Part shown: piece by piece, positions 19,085-28,844 of the stretch
How positions within the stretch are numbered: the stretch's first letter is position 1
How the letters are laid out: the number at the start of each line of letters is the position of its first letter
Source: Nitrososphaeraceae archaeon
Lineage (GTDB): Archaea > Thermoproteota > Nitrososphaeria > Nitrososphaerales > Nitrososphaeraceae
Direction: 5' to 3'
DNA length: 64,000 nucleotides
Assembly: GCA_031316115.1 (NCBI GenBank)
Contig: JALDRC010000004.1
Coordinates: 62,001-126,000 of the forward strand
The notes under the pieces: model-generated
Told to the model about the DNA's origin: nothing
Database searches by the model: none
The model's input: only the letters and a program-made list of their open reading frames with translations
Program-made: the position numbers and the translations under genes

Positions 19085-19549
19085 TTGTTTGATATAAAAA
19101 TTCCTCTTCATGGATTTGTTTTTATAAAATGTATGGATAAAAAGATAAATATTATTGGATCTATGGTAAAAATATTGAATCATACTATTATAGTCCTACT
19201 GTCTTCAATGCTATTTCTTTTCACAGGCTATTTTGTTTTTGCACAACAGTATGGTACATACCAAAGTGAAAATTTTGAAATATCAAATTTGAGCGCTATT
19301 TACAAGGGAAAATATATAGAAGACAAATATCAGATACTGGGAATAGTTAAAAACATAGGAAATGATACTTCTAGCGAAATAATTTTGATAGGTACTATTT
19401 TTGACAAAAACAACAATCTAATTGGAGTTTATAGAACAATCCCAATTTTGGACATTAGTAAACATGGAAATGATTCTCCATTTCGATTTGATATCTTTAC
19501 AAATAAGAGTTTGTTTGATCATTTCAACATAGAAATCGGCGGAAAATAA
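19085..19549 (+). CDS. Secreted FxLYD-like protein
   Basis: 154 codons; the real start is probably the ATG at 19133 (MDKKINIIGS) or 19163 (MVKILNHTII), because the export signal lies there (TIIVLLSSMLFLFTGYFVFA, then QQYGTYQSE). The mature part is one beta-sandwich: NLSAIYKGKYIEDKYQILGI, VKNIGND, and IILIGTIFDKNNNLIG. That is the order of the FxLYD/DUF3426-type extracellular domain. Likely a cell-surface adaptor. A decayed relative lies at 37212. No operon partner. Confidence 0.65.
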   Translation: MFDIKIPLHGFVFIKCMDKKINIIGSMVKILNHTIIVLLSSMLFLFTGYFVFAQQYGTYQSENFEISNLSAIYKGKYIEDKYQILGIVKNIGNDTSSEIILIGTIFDKNNNLIGVYRTIPILDISKHGNDSPFRFDIFTNKSLFDHFNIEIGGK

Positions 19550-20511
19550 TTCTTTTAGTTATTGTCGATACAAAAAAATTTTTTCTATTTAAAACGTAAA
19601 GCCTAGCTTTTAATATACAGTTGTATCAGCTTGCCCTACACAACCAAACTAATAACAAAAGGCAATCAAAAAAAATTTATCGACGATCCATAAGATGAGT
19701 TTAATGTACTCAAAGTTTTGTTATCCTAGTAATCTAATTAAATTAACAACAAACGGTAGTAAAATGGCAATCATTTCAAAAATAGTAATATCAGGATCAA
19801 AAATATATGTAAATACATTAAAATTTATTCGTAAATAAATGATCGATAACATAGGTAATCAAAATATGACGAACTAAATGAGAAGAAAATTAGATTTTCA
19901 TATGACCTTTTCCCAATATCTGAAAAATTATATCATAGAATCTAGCAGAAATAGTATAGTAAGCAAAAACATGAAATAAGACATAAAATGGATATCAAAC
20001 TGCACATGAAGTTATACAACGTAAAATACACCTAATTGATAGTTTGTATAAAATACAACATTTAAATTGTAAAACTATAATTATCAATTGGACACGTAGA
20101 TTTTCTTTCAGCTTAAATTTAGTATAAAAGTAGTTAAACTTTTCAAGGAAAATCTATTGTAATGTTATTACTTGTTCTCCCTTACTCACAGTTGTAATAG
20201 CATTATATTTAATGAATTGGAATGAAAATAAGTTGGACCTTCATATATCTTTCAATAAATGCAAAAAACAACACATATTACAAATTTGAAATTATATATA
20301 ACTTTTGAGCATGAACTAATGAAGTCGAATTTAAAAATCATGATACTGTGGACAATGAATAGAAAATTTTCCTCTGCGATTTTTATAAAAAAATATCATC
20401 TAACTTTATTAGGATATATCTTCACTAAAATAGTAACAAAACCATTTTAAATATCTTTGCTATTATAAAGTTATTGTTAAAAATAATAGTAAATTTGAAT
20501 TAGGTATAATC
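19550..20511. other. Nearly 1-kb gene-poor stretch
   Basis: AT-rich. A 63-codon frame at 20259-20450 shows no domain signs. Promoter elements for the RTX-like gene must lie at the right end, but none stands out. Confidence 0.45.
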
Positions 20512-21423
20512 TTGTTGTTAATTTTATGTACTGGTTCGATTGTTAACAACCAAGCTTTAGGTCAACTAGTGATTGATAATGAGGTATTATCATCTGACAA
20601 TAGTGGAGATCCCTCTATCACAAATAAAGTTAAATCAATTCCTCAAGTTCATGTTACTATCCAGGGAACGGAATTACCTGATAAACTGAAAGGTGGAGAT
20701 GGAAATGATAATCTGATTGGAAATGATGGAAACGATATACTACAGGGTAATGAAGGAGATGATAAAATAGAAGGAGAGGATGGAGAAGATGTACTGATAG
20801 GAGGAACCGGAGATGATAAGATCAAAGGTGGAGATGATGATGACGATATAGATGGTGGAGATGGAGAAGATGATCTAAATGGTGGTAAAGGTAATGATGA
20901 GATCAAAGGTGGAGATGATGATGACGATATAGATGGTGGAGATGGAGACGACAAAATCAAGGGTGGTAAAGGTAATGATGAGATCAAAGGTGGAGATGAT
21001 GATGACGATATAGATGGTGGAGATGGAGACGACAAAATCAAGGGTGAAGATGGTGACGACACTCTCAATGGGAATGAAGGAGATGACAAGATAGATGGCG
21101 GAGATGGAAATGATGTATTGAATGGAAATGAGGGGAGTGATGTACTTAAGGGAGGACCAGGTGCAGATAAATTCGTATGTGACATAGAAGATAAAATTAT
21201 AGATTACAATTCTTTAGAAAATGATAGAATTTTGGGGCAATGTAAGTATGAAGATAAAGGAACGATAGAACCCAAACCTATTCTTAAGAAAGAAATTCCG
21301 AAATCCATTCCATCTAAGCCTGTTTTCGAAAAAAATAGATTGTTTCCAAGTTCTCCACCCCAACAAGAGGATAAGGATATCTTTAAATACTCTATTTCAA
21401 AACTGAGACAATTATTTGAGTAA
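20512..21423 (+). CDS. Secreted RTX-like calcium-binding repeat protein
   Basis: 303 codons from a TTG start that opens directly into a signal peptide (LLLILCTGSIVNNQALGQ); no upstream ATG is available. Residues 55-215 are a run of about 17 nine-residue repeats of the form GGDGDDxhx, such as GGKGNDEIKGGDDDDDIDG. These fold as calcium-filled beta-rolls outside the cell. After GGPGADKFVCD comes a Cys pair (CDIEDK...LGQCK) and a Pro/Lys-rich tail. RTX repeats are common in secreted bacterial proteins; a short, enzyme-free version suggests an adhesion or matrix role. Confidence 0.8.
   Translation: MLLILCTGSIVNNQALGQLVIDNEVLSSDNSGDPSITNKVKSIPQVHVTIQGTELPDKLKGGDGNDNLIGNDGNDILQGNEGDDKIEGEDGEDVLIGGTGDDKIKGGDDDDDIDGGDGEDDLNGGKGNDEIKGGDDDDDIDGGDGDDKIKGGKGNDEIKGGDDDDDIDGGDGDDKIKGEDGDDTLNGNEGDDKIDGGDGNDVLNGNEGSDVLKGGPGADKFVCDIEDKIIDYNSLENDRILGQCKYEDKGTIEPKPILKKEIPKSIPSKPVFEKNRLFPSSPPQQEDKDIFKYSISKLRQLFE
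20826..21060 (+). repeat. Tandem repeats inside the RTX-like gene
   Basis: The segment GGTGGAGATGATGATGACGA followed by TATAGATGGTGGAGATGGAG occurs three times, at about 20826, 20910 and 20991, as part of a longer duplicated unit. Near-identity shows recent in-frame expansion. Confidence 0.7.
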
Positions 21424-21620
21424 CATTTCTTTTAAACTTGAATAGAAATAACGTATTAATCAAAGAGACATAGTTTAATTTTACTATTTTCCAATAAATA
21501 CTAATTATTGTCAATTCGTAATTAAAATACAATAAAGATGACATTTCTAGTGATTATAAATTGGTAATCTATTGCTTGTTTGAGCATAGTACTGTGAGTT
21601 ATTTTTAATACTATTCTTTT

Positions 21621-22700
21621 TTAAGGAGGATCTATTTCTCTTATTTCAAAGTCATAAAGATCGAAATCAAGATTATTTGTCTTTAAAATAACTTTAGGAG
21701 AACCCCACGATATAACAGCTCCTTTAGTTAGTGCACCACATTCATCCATTTTTGATTCTCTAAGATCTAGTGTCCATTTCCCATCATCTATCTTTTCGTG
21801 AACTTTAATATAAGGTCCTTTGCCTTCATTTTTAATGTCTACATAGCTCTCAAGTTTTACTTTAGTGTTGGTACCAAAATTATACACTATTGATTTAAAT
21901 CCTATTTTTTTATTATAGAGGTTACCTAAATCTATTTCCTTATTAGGATCATCTATAACATAATCAGCATGATATTGTTCCTTTTTCATCTGTAATTTTC
22001 CATCTAATGCAATATTATTGTGATAGCTTGAACCACCACAATATGCATTTGGGAAGTATTTAATCTCATCTTCTCCTTTGTTATCATGAAGAATAGAACG
22101 AGATACTATAGAGACAGATTGATCACTTTTTTCTGCATCCAACATTTTGAATATCATCGTAACTTCTAGATTCTTAAAATCACTGGGATATAACCAATAT
22201 CCTTTTTTATCTAATTCACTAAAATTCCATGTTTCAACTTTTTCCATCATCTCTTCCTGAGTTAAAACTCCAGCCTCTGTTGTGAAAAAGTCTATTCTTG
22301 TTGTACCCTTGCTTATCCTCCAGCTTCCATCTTCATTTCTTTCATCAAAAATTTCATTATTTTTCAATTCATTAACTTGTTTAAGGTCGTTGGGATTGTT
22401 ACTGTTAAATCTATAATATTCTCCATCAACAGTATCTTTATAAATAGGATAAATTTTTCCTTTCATTTCTAATTCGGGGATTGGAAGCAATCTGATGTTG
22501 GTAATCTCTGAAACTAATGTACTTATTAAAATAGAGGATCCGAAGATCGCAATTAATATATATTTATAATTAAGTTTCTTAAGAAATACAAATAATACTA
22601 TACCAATTATGAAAATAATTATAATATAATAATTTTTAAATAATCCTAATATTACTCCTAGCACAGTAAAGATTATTATTTCTAAAATAAGCCATTTCAA
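21621..22700 (-). CDS. Membrane-anchored surface protein with lectin-like domain
   Basis: 359 residues. Three hydrophobic segments in the first 75 residues anchor it. The remaining 280 are extracellular and beta-rich: TRIDFFTTEAG, WNFSELDKKGYWLYPSDFKN, VTMIFKMLDAEKSDQSVSIV, GGSSYHNNIALDGKLQM and the final LYDFEIREIDPP. The pattern fits a concanavalin/LamG-type or polysaccharide-lyase-like jelly roll as seen in several Nitrososphaeria surface proteins. No catalytic residues can be named. Carbohydrate binding is an inference. A single Cys pair is present. Confidence 0.55.
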   Translation of the reverse strand: MKWLILEIIIFTVLGVILGLFKNYYIIIIFIIGIVLFVFLKKLNYKYILIAIFGSSILISTLVSEITNIRLLPIPELEMKGKIYPIYKDTVDGEYYRFNSNNPNDLKQVNELKNNEIFDERNEDGSWRISKGTTRIDFFTTEAGVLTQEEMMEKVETWNFSELDKKGYWLYPSDFKNLEVTMIFKMLDAEKSDQSVSIVSRSILHDNKGEDEIKYFPNAYCGGSSYHNNIALDGKLQMKKEQYHADYVIDDPNKEIDLGNLYNKKIGFKSIVYNFGTNTKVKLESYVDIKNEGKGPYIKVHEKIDDGKWTLDLRESKMDECGALTKGAVISWGSPKVILKTNNLDFDLYDFEIREIDPP

Positions 22701-22798
22701 TTATTGAATTTAAAATTTCTATTTTCGCAAATATGAGTGTTCAATTTCCATGATGAATTTATTTAAAAAAGTAATAATTAGAAAAATACCAAATTAAA

Positions 22799-23522
22799 GG
22801 CTCTGTTAATTTAAGCAGTAAAAGATATAGCTCATAATGTTCTAGATATACCATGAATAAATAAGATTTGAAAGAAATAGAACGCCTAATTATATTGTAA
22901 TGTATTCTCTTTATCCGTACTTTCTTGGTTTAAGTTTACCTAATACATCTAAAGCATTGATGATATTTAGAAAGGAGAAGAGAAGTTATGTTTCAGTTTG
23001 GAACTGGATTCAAAGGTTTGGATCCTCTCTAATTTATATAAGAAAAAGAATATCTGCTTTTATTATAGATGAAACTATAATTCAGATAGTACATTAACAT
23101 TTCTGGGTATGGGTTTGTATAGAATCAATCCCCATCGGTATGCTTGGAATGTATATTTTAGAGGAGAAAATATGAATGATCATTGCTTAACAATTTATAA
23201 CTTCTCTTATATCTAAATATGGAAAACATACTTTCTATACATATTGTAGTACATGGTATGATGAAGGCTGTAACGTAATGGGATCGAAACACTATATACA
23301 TGCTCGATAATAGAAAAGTCTGATTGAAAGAGTAAACCAGTTTTTGAAAGATAGAATAGAAAGTTTTGATGACTATTATCCTTGTATCAAAGAAGAAGAG
23401 TGTAATCTATTTCATGTACATAACTGGATACAATTCTTTCAATTTATATGTACAATGATACTATAGCAAATAATAATCATTTTGAGTTTGAAAAGGAGAT
23501 GAATAGTATATTAACTTGAGCC
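22799..23522 (+). mobile_element. IS6-family-like element, copy 2
   Basis: 724 bp. The left end GGCTCTGTTAA (22799) and right end TTAACTTGAGCC (ending 23522) are inverted and resemble the well-known IS6/IS26 end GGCTCTGTTGCAAA. Copies at 5670, 28039 and 46621 share sequence and length. I do not see a clear 8-bp target duplication at the edges. Confidence 0.75.
22900..23520 (+). pseudogene. IS6-like transposase, copy 2, broken
   Basis: The start MYSLYPYFLGLSLPNTSKAL is intact; the first catalytic Asp is in FIIDETIIQI. The frame then stops at 23095. Further parts in other frames include SKYGKHTFYTYCSTWYDEGC, where the second catalytic Asp has become Tyr, and LIERVNQFLKDRIESFDDYY with the Glu. 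So it has lost both frame and an active-site residue. Confidence 0.75.
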
Positions 23523-23593
23523 CAATTTTTGTTTATTTATTTATTAATTATTTTTTTTCCGTTGTGAAATAGAAATTTAATATACCTATTCTC

Positions 23594-23827
23594 TTATTTC
23601 ACTTGGGTTACTTCAGTAATCCAATCAGGTTTTATATTGAATTTAGCGTGATGTTTTTCTACAGATTGTCTGTCTGGTGCTTCTAGTAAACAATAGAAAA
23701 TATCTGCTTCTCTATTAAAGAATATGTTAACGTGTCTTACTCCAAATTCATCAGGAGGTGCATTTACGATCTCTTGTACATCCTTGTCTACTTCTGGAAT
23801 TTTATGGACATCAAGAAAGATAGGCAT
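23594..23827 (-). CDS. DUF4242 protein, paralogue A
   Basis: 77 residues, the full length of a DUF4242 domain. Its marks are FLDVHKIPEVD at the start, NIFFNREADIFYCLLEAPDR in the middle (the conserved CLL.AP turn) and VEKHHAKFNIKPDWI near the end. Family members form ferredoxin-like dimers, and one (SCO4226) binds nickel. The His pair in EKHH could bind metal here. It is about 60 percent identical, without gaps, to the protein at 24835. Confidence 0.8.
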   Translation of the reverse strand: MPIFLDVHKIPEVDKDVQEIVNAPPDEFGVRHVNIFFNREADIFYCLLEAPDRQSVEKHHAKFNIKPDWITEVTQVK

Positions 23828-24834
23828 AGATTTAGAAATAAATATAATGATTTCCTTTAATTAATTTATCTAATTTTAGTTCATATAGTGCAGAATTCAG
23901 TAAAAGGATAAATAGGTAACCAATCGAATAACACTTTTAACAAGTTGTGATTTTTTTTGGTATGCGTAAGATAAGAGTTATTTTGGGAATCAAATAATTG
24001 AAATAGAGGGAGTTCTGAAAAGAAATCCGGAAAAGATAAGACTAGAAGTCAGCCAAGATGTGATTAGTATGTAACAATTATGTCAATTTAACTTTCAAGT
24101 CATAATAATAAAGATATGTTTTCAGTCAATAACTTAAATCATACCAAGAAAATACTCTAACAAAAAGATAACATAATCATATTTTAAGTATTTTACAACT
24201 TCTATATAATAGGATAAAAATATAATTTCTTTTTACCCTAGTTCTCAATTATTATGTTATAACGAAAACACTAATTATTTATTAAAATAGATTACAAATA
24301 GATTGTGTAATAAACATAATAGGTATTTTTATATGCTATATGTTTAAGTTGTGTGTCCTAACTAATACTAATGTCAAAATATTAATAAGATATAATACAA
24401 TATTCATTACACCATATCAACTAACAAAAGTTCCCTACAAATTATTTTTAATAAATATGTTTATCGCGCTTAATAGTCATTTTTTTTTGAAATCAAAAAT
24501 ATGAGAATTTATGTTAAAGAGATAGTATTAACAATATTGCTATTAGAAAAAATATCAATTCAGACTCAATTATCGTATATTCTCCATTGGTATCTATATG
24601 CTAAGATAAATTCGTATTTACTTGATATAATTTAATAGACAATTATTACTGGTACTAATTAAATAGCAGAAACAAGACAATAATGTGTAGTAACATAGAT
24701 ATTGTAAAAACAAAGACATTGTATGACTATAATATCCTTCCGATATGTTTGCATAGATGATTCCTGTGAATAATGATGGTAATTTTATACAGACAAATAA
24801 TTTGACATATATCTATTGACATTTGGATATCTGT
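23828..24834. other. 1-kb stretch between DUF4242 paralogues
   Basis: AT-rich with no supportable gene or RNA. Since the two flanking genes are paralogues in the same direction, this may be a duplicated and diverged spacer, but I see no clear repeat. Confidence 0.45.
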
Positions 24835-25068
24835 TTATTTAGCCTTTTTCACTTCGACTATCCAATCACATTCGATATTTATTTTTGAATGGTGTTTTTG
24901 TACAGCTTCCTTACTAGGAGCCTCCAACAGACAATAACATATATCTGCCTCTATATTTATGAAAAGATTCAGGTGACTAACTCCGAATTCATCAGGCGGG
25001 GAATTCATTAACTCTGTTACTTTTTTGTCGAGATCATTTAGCTTATGAACATCTAGATATACAGGCAT
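24835..25068 (-). CDS. DUF4242 protein, paralogue B
   Basis: 77 residues, same length as the protein at 23594 and about 60 percent identical to it. It keeps YLDVHKLND, the PPDEFGV motif, EADICYCLLEAPSK and VQKHHSKINIECDWI. An additional Cys in place of Pro (IECDW) and ICYC could affect metal binding. The two genes are the same way round with 1 kb between them, which points to an old tandem duplication. Function unknown; nickel or other metal binding is only inferred from the family. Confidence 0.8.
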   Translation of the reverse strand: MPVYLDVHKLNDLDKKVTELMNSPPDEFGVSHLNLFINIEADICYCLLEAPSKEAVQKHHSKINIECDWIVEVKKAK

Positions 25069-25568
25069 GAAAACATAATGAAGAAGAATTACTTTAACTT
25101 ATCTGTAAAAACTTCCAGATTTGGAACCAATGGTTATGAAGCAAGAAAATACAACCTTCTTTTCCTATCTAAAAATATAAACTCCCTTTTGGATATCCAA
25201 CGATCTATCCCTGCTCTATACTTTAATAAGAAACTTAAAATATTAATTAATTTTCCACCAAAATAAATTAGTAATATCATGATATCTGTTATCTATTAGT
25301 AAATCGTAAAGTATTTTTCCTATCGGTTAAAGTAATGAGTTCTGAATTTCTATTATTATTCTTTTTTTATATGTTATTTTTCAGTAAATTTTTTTAATTT
25401 ACATCTAAATTTTTTGTTATCTTTAGAAAGTCTCTTGTAGATCAAAATTATTATCCTAAAATGTTCTATGTTTATGGCTATCTTTCTGGCTATGTTAAGT
25501 TTTATTTGACTCTTATAATGAAAAATACCCACTAAGGAAAATTTAGAAGATGTTTAAAAATTATAGAT
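25069..25568. other. Intergenic region
   Basis: A 62-codon plus-strand frame at 25078-25266 has no domain signs. No other feature seen. Confidence 0.4.
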
Positions 25569-26180
25569 TCAAGATATATTTTTCTGCTTGGCGATTAGGT
25601 TGAGCGGAATAATGGTCAACCAGAAATATTGAGCTATATCAACATTTATCAGGGAAATTGGAATAGAAATAAAAAAAACAGACGGTGGAATGATCATTTG
25701 TATAAGTATATGCCTCCTCAAAGTAGGACTTACATCATTATCTACTATCCTAATCTTTTGTGCATATATCCAGTTAAAAGCTAAAGTTGAGCCAGCCAAA
25801 GAAAGAATAGATGCGTATAATATAAACACGGTAGAATAATTTCCATACTTTATATCTAACATAATAAATAGCGATATCAATGTAACAAAAAATAAAAACA
25901 AAAGATTAAGCCCAACCATGATAGGATGAGAACCAGTTATTTTATTGAAAGCCTGATGATATGAAATCCAATAGATAGCTATTACAGCAAAACTAATAGC
26001 ATAGCTCTCAAAATCAGGTATCATTTCCCATAATTTTGCTTGAAGCTGTTTTTCATCTAGATTGTTTGGTAATTCAGGTATTTGAATTGACAAAAGTACA
26101 ATAGTAATTGAGAATGCAAATATCGCATCGCTAAATATGACTATATGATCGAGCTTTACAACAGGTTTACTTGAGTTCAA
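25569..26180 (-). CDS. TMEM175-family (DUF1211) potassium-channel-like protein
   Basis: 203 residues with six membrane helices at about 12-31, 53-72, 84-103, 109-131, 150-172 and 175-193. The first helix carries the family mark FSDAIFAFSITIVLL (FSD motif), which lines the pore in bacterial and archaeal TMEM175 tetramers. The last turn is basic (AKQKNIS). It would leak K+ across the cell membrane. The first residue of the classical R-x3-FSD is replaced by His (HIVIFSD). The gene stands alone. Confidence 0.8.
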   Translation of the reverse strand: MNSSKPVVKLDHIVIFSDAIFAFSITIVLLSIQIPELPNNLDEKQLQAKLWEMIPDFESYAISFAVIAIYWISYHQAFNKITGSHPIMVGLNLLFLFFVTLISLFIMLDIKYGNYSTVFILYASILSLAGSTLAFNWIYAQKIRIVDNDVSPTLRRHILIQMIIPPSVFFISIPISLINVDIAQYFWLTIIPLNLIAKQKNIS

Positions 26181-26519
26181 TTGTTAACAGAATTTTGAAT
26201 ATTGTTATTTTAAAGTATTCTCTTGTCTCTATTTTTTCATTTTACACACAATAAAAGTTCAAGAAATTGTGTAAATCAAAAAAAAATTATCTTAAGGAAA
26301 CTACGATGTAATCGAGAAAAATACAGAGTTATACAAAAACATAGTATATGTTATAAATTCTAGCACCAACTTGTGGATAGTCTATTAAAACTGTTTTAAC
26401 TTTCTAATGAAACCAATATACGAAATCAAAAAATCTCATGTTGATGATTAGGTGAATTTACCTGTTGATTAGCGATAAAGAAAAATTAATTAAGAATTAA
26501 ATCCAAGTAACAGGGAGAC
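26181..26519. other. Divergent intergenic region
   Basis: Lies between the leftward TMEM175-like gene and a rightward secreted-protein gene. Promoters for both are expected; none is certain. Confidence 0.45.
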
Positions 26520-27146
26520 TTGTTCAATTTCTTTAACAAATATAGACAAAATATGAAGAATTCAAAAATGTCATTTTTAACTCCTGTATTTATATTATTT
26601 ATAGTTGTAATAGGTCCGGTTGTAGTATATAGTGATCCGTCCTCGATTGTTTTTGCATCTACAGGTATAAATAACGACACTAATTCGTCTTTATCATCTA
26701 TTCTTGATAATGACATATACACATTTGTAGAACAAAAGACAGCGATGTCTCAACCAGCTCCTGTAAAACATCCGGGACAACCATCTCATGAGGTAGTATT
26801 TGCTCTTCCTTTAAGAGATGATGGAAAGGTTTGGTCGGGAACGGCAACATTTACTGCAAGCAAACCAATAGAGGTAGAGATTCTTCATGCCTATGTTCCA
26901 AAGGAGAAACCAGACAAACGACACGGCGAACCATATCACGCAGTATTGCCAGGAAATAAGAGTATTGCCATTACCCATTTGAAAGACATAGTTGATGTAC
27001 CTATAGAAATAAATGGTACTGGAATAAGTTCTGGTTCGTTTAACTTTGTGGGAAATGCACTAGTTTTTCATAAAACAAATGGAGAACCCTTTACCGTAAC
27101 ATATACTGTTGATGGTATGGTTAAGGATCTTGGGGTTAATCAATAA
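26520..27146 (+). CDS. Secreted beta-sandwich protein
   Basis: Up to 208 residues from TTG at 26520; the ATG at 26553 (MKNSKMSFLT) is a likely start. An export signal (FLTPVFILFIVVIGPVVVY) is followed by a mature domain with HPGQPSHEVVFALPLRDDG, KVWSGTATFTASKPIEVEIL and a His/Gly-rich loop (RHGEPYHAVLPG). The closing strands read NALVFHKTNGEPFTVTYTVD. I know similar proteins among ammonia-oxidising archaea but no function. Several His residues could bind metal. No operon. Confidence 0.6.
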   Translation: MFNFFNKYRQNMKNSKMSFLTPVFILFIVVIGPVVVYSDPSSIVFASTGINNDTNSSLSSILDNDIYTFVEQKTAMSQPAPVKHPGQPSHEVVFALPLRDDGKVWSGTATFTASKPIEVEILHAYVPKEKPDKRHGEPYHAVLPGNKSIAITHLKDIVDVPIEINGTGISSGSFNFVGNALVFHKTNGEPFTVTYTVDGMVKDLGVNQ

Positions 27147-27324
27147 AATTATTTGAATCGGCAATTATTTTTCTTCAATCCAAAGTAAAATCATTATTTT
27201 ATTTAATTATAACAATAAAAACAAAAACAAAGATCTATCGCTTTACACACTCAATAGGATATGTTATCGTTGATTTATCTATCCAATTGAGATCTCTAGA
27301 AAAATCCCTTATTAACTTCTGCAA

Positions 27325-28038
27325 ATGAAAATTTTCTTCATTTTGATTTCAGTATCGATTGTTTTTTCATCTACTTGTTCTATAATAGAAATTGCAGTTC
27401 AAACAATTCCACCGTTTGTGATTGCTGGATTAAAATCTAGATTTGGTAATTTGAAGCTATTTGTGACAGTTAAGATAAATTCAATAAAGCTATCTAAAGA
27501 GATTTAAAATATCCATGAGGAATAAAAATATATTTCAAGGGAAAATAATATGAACAAACTTTTTGGATTCAATATCATAGTTATAAAGTATATTAATTAT
27601 AGGAATTTCATTAGTATCTAACATACCTAAACTTATTGCATTAGTGGAATAATATATATCAACAGAGGTATCAATGCTTGTTTATTCTACAGTTCCTATT
27701 TGAATCACATTGTTTGTGGGTTTTTTATGTTTAAAATTCACAAATTTACAATATTTAGGATATTAATATGAACTACTAGACTCATAGTTCTCATTTATCC
27801 TATGATTGAAACTTTTATTTAATTCAAACATCTATCTAAATCCTTTAATATAATTCTAATTCTGGGCTTATTGATAGATTTTACAAGTTCATAAATTAAT
27901 TTATTATATTCCCGAGATCTCAATTACCCGATATTATTTTGCTTTCAACAGGATTGTGGTTATTTATAGGTGGATTAATTTCCTTGACAATTAGTTTTGT
28001 ATTTGATAAGATAAGTACTAATAAATTTATATCAATTT
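27325..28038 (+). pseudogene. Remnant of an EamA/DMT-type transporter
   Basis: 27325-27507 reads MKIFFILISVSIVFSSTCSI then IEIAVQTIPPFVIAGL, which resembles the first helix and the P-P-F hallmark of DMT/EamA permeases. Further on (about 27950-28038) LWLFIGGLISLTISFVFDKI looks like a later helix. The middle is not readable in any frame. An IS6-like element begins directly after it, so insertion may have ended the gene. Assignment is by eye. Confidence 0.4.
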
Positions 28039-28760
28039 GGCTCTATTAAATTAAGCTGAACCAGATATAGCTAATAACATTCTATTGATCATACGAATCA
28101 AATCAAATTTGAAAGAAATAAAACGCCTAATTATATTGTAATGTATTCTCTTTATCCGTACTTTCTTGGTTTAAGTTTACCTAATACATCTAAAGCATTG
28201 ATGATATTTAGAAAGGAGAAGAGAAGTTATGTTTCTGTTTGGAATGGAATTCAGAGATTTGGTTCTTGTCAGATTCATAAGAGAAAAAGAGTAACTGCTT
28301 TTATTATAGATGAAACAATTATTAAGATCGGTATCCAACATTTTAGTTATGATTCTGTATTGAACCAGTTCAAATTCTGTAATTGGAATCTATATTTCTG
28401 AAGAGAGAAACGTGCTTGTAGCTTAAAAATTCCTCAGATCATTAGTTGCAAAATACGGAAAACATGTTATCTATACGGATGGTGTTACTTGGTATGATCA
28501 AGTATGTAACGTAATTGGATTAAAATACTATTTGCATTCTTCAATAGAGAAAAGCATGATGGAAAGAGTAAACCAGTTTTTGAAAGATAGAATAGAAAGT
28601 TTTGATGACTATTATCCTTGTATCAAAGAAGAAGAATGTAATCTAATCCATGTACATAACTGGATACAATTCTTTGTATCTACGTATAATGATACTATAT
28701 CAAATAAAAGTAATTTTGAGTTAGAAAAGGAGATGAATATTATCTTAAATTAATAGATCC
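28039..28760 (+). mobile_element. IS6-family-like element, copy 3
   Basis: 722 bp. Left end GGCTCTATTAA at 28039, right end near TTAAATTAATAGATCC ending about 28760. It is the closest relative of copy 2, with long identical runs in the first third of the transposase. The right terminal repeat has decayed more than the left. It abuts the remains of an EamA-type transporter. Confidence 0.7.
28141..28753 (+). pseudogene. IS6-like transposase, copy 3, broken
   Basis: The first frame (28141-28401) runs MYSLYPYFLGLSLPNTSKAL to FIIDETIIKIG with the first Asp. The middle then reads KYGKHVIYTDGVTWYDQVCN with the second Asp kept, in another frame. The last frame (28532-28753) has EKSMMERVNQFLKDRIESFD with the Glu. 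All three catalytic residues survive, but at least two frameshifts divide them. This is the best-preserved copy for rebuilding the ancestral enzyme. Confidence 0.75.
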
Positions 28761-28844
28761 CTTTTAGGTCAGATCTTTATAATAATTTTCAGATGTATTT
28801 TTAAGCTATAATATCTAATAATAAGATATATAGATAAATTAATA

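Noticed and set aside
20649-21185. Long minus-strand frame rich in Ser and Pro
   Set aside because: It is the mirror of the RTX repeats: repeats without stop codons give open frames on both strands. No start signals or domain.
25078-25266. 62-codon plus-strand frame starting MKKNYFNLSV
   Set aside because: Begins at the promoter of a leftward gene and shows no domain.
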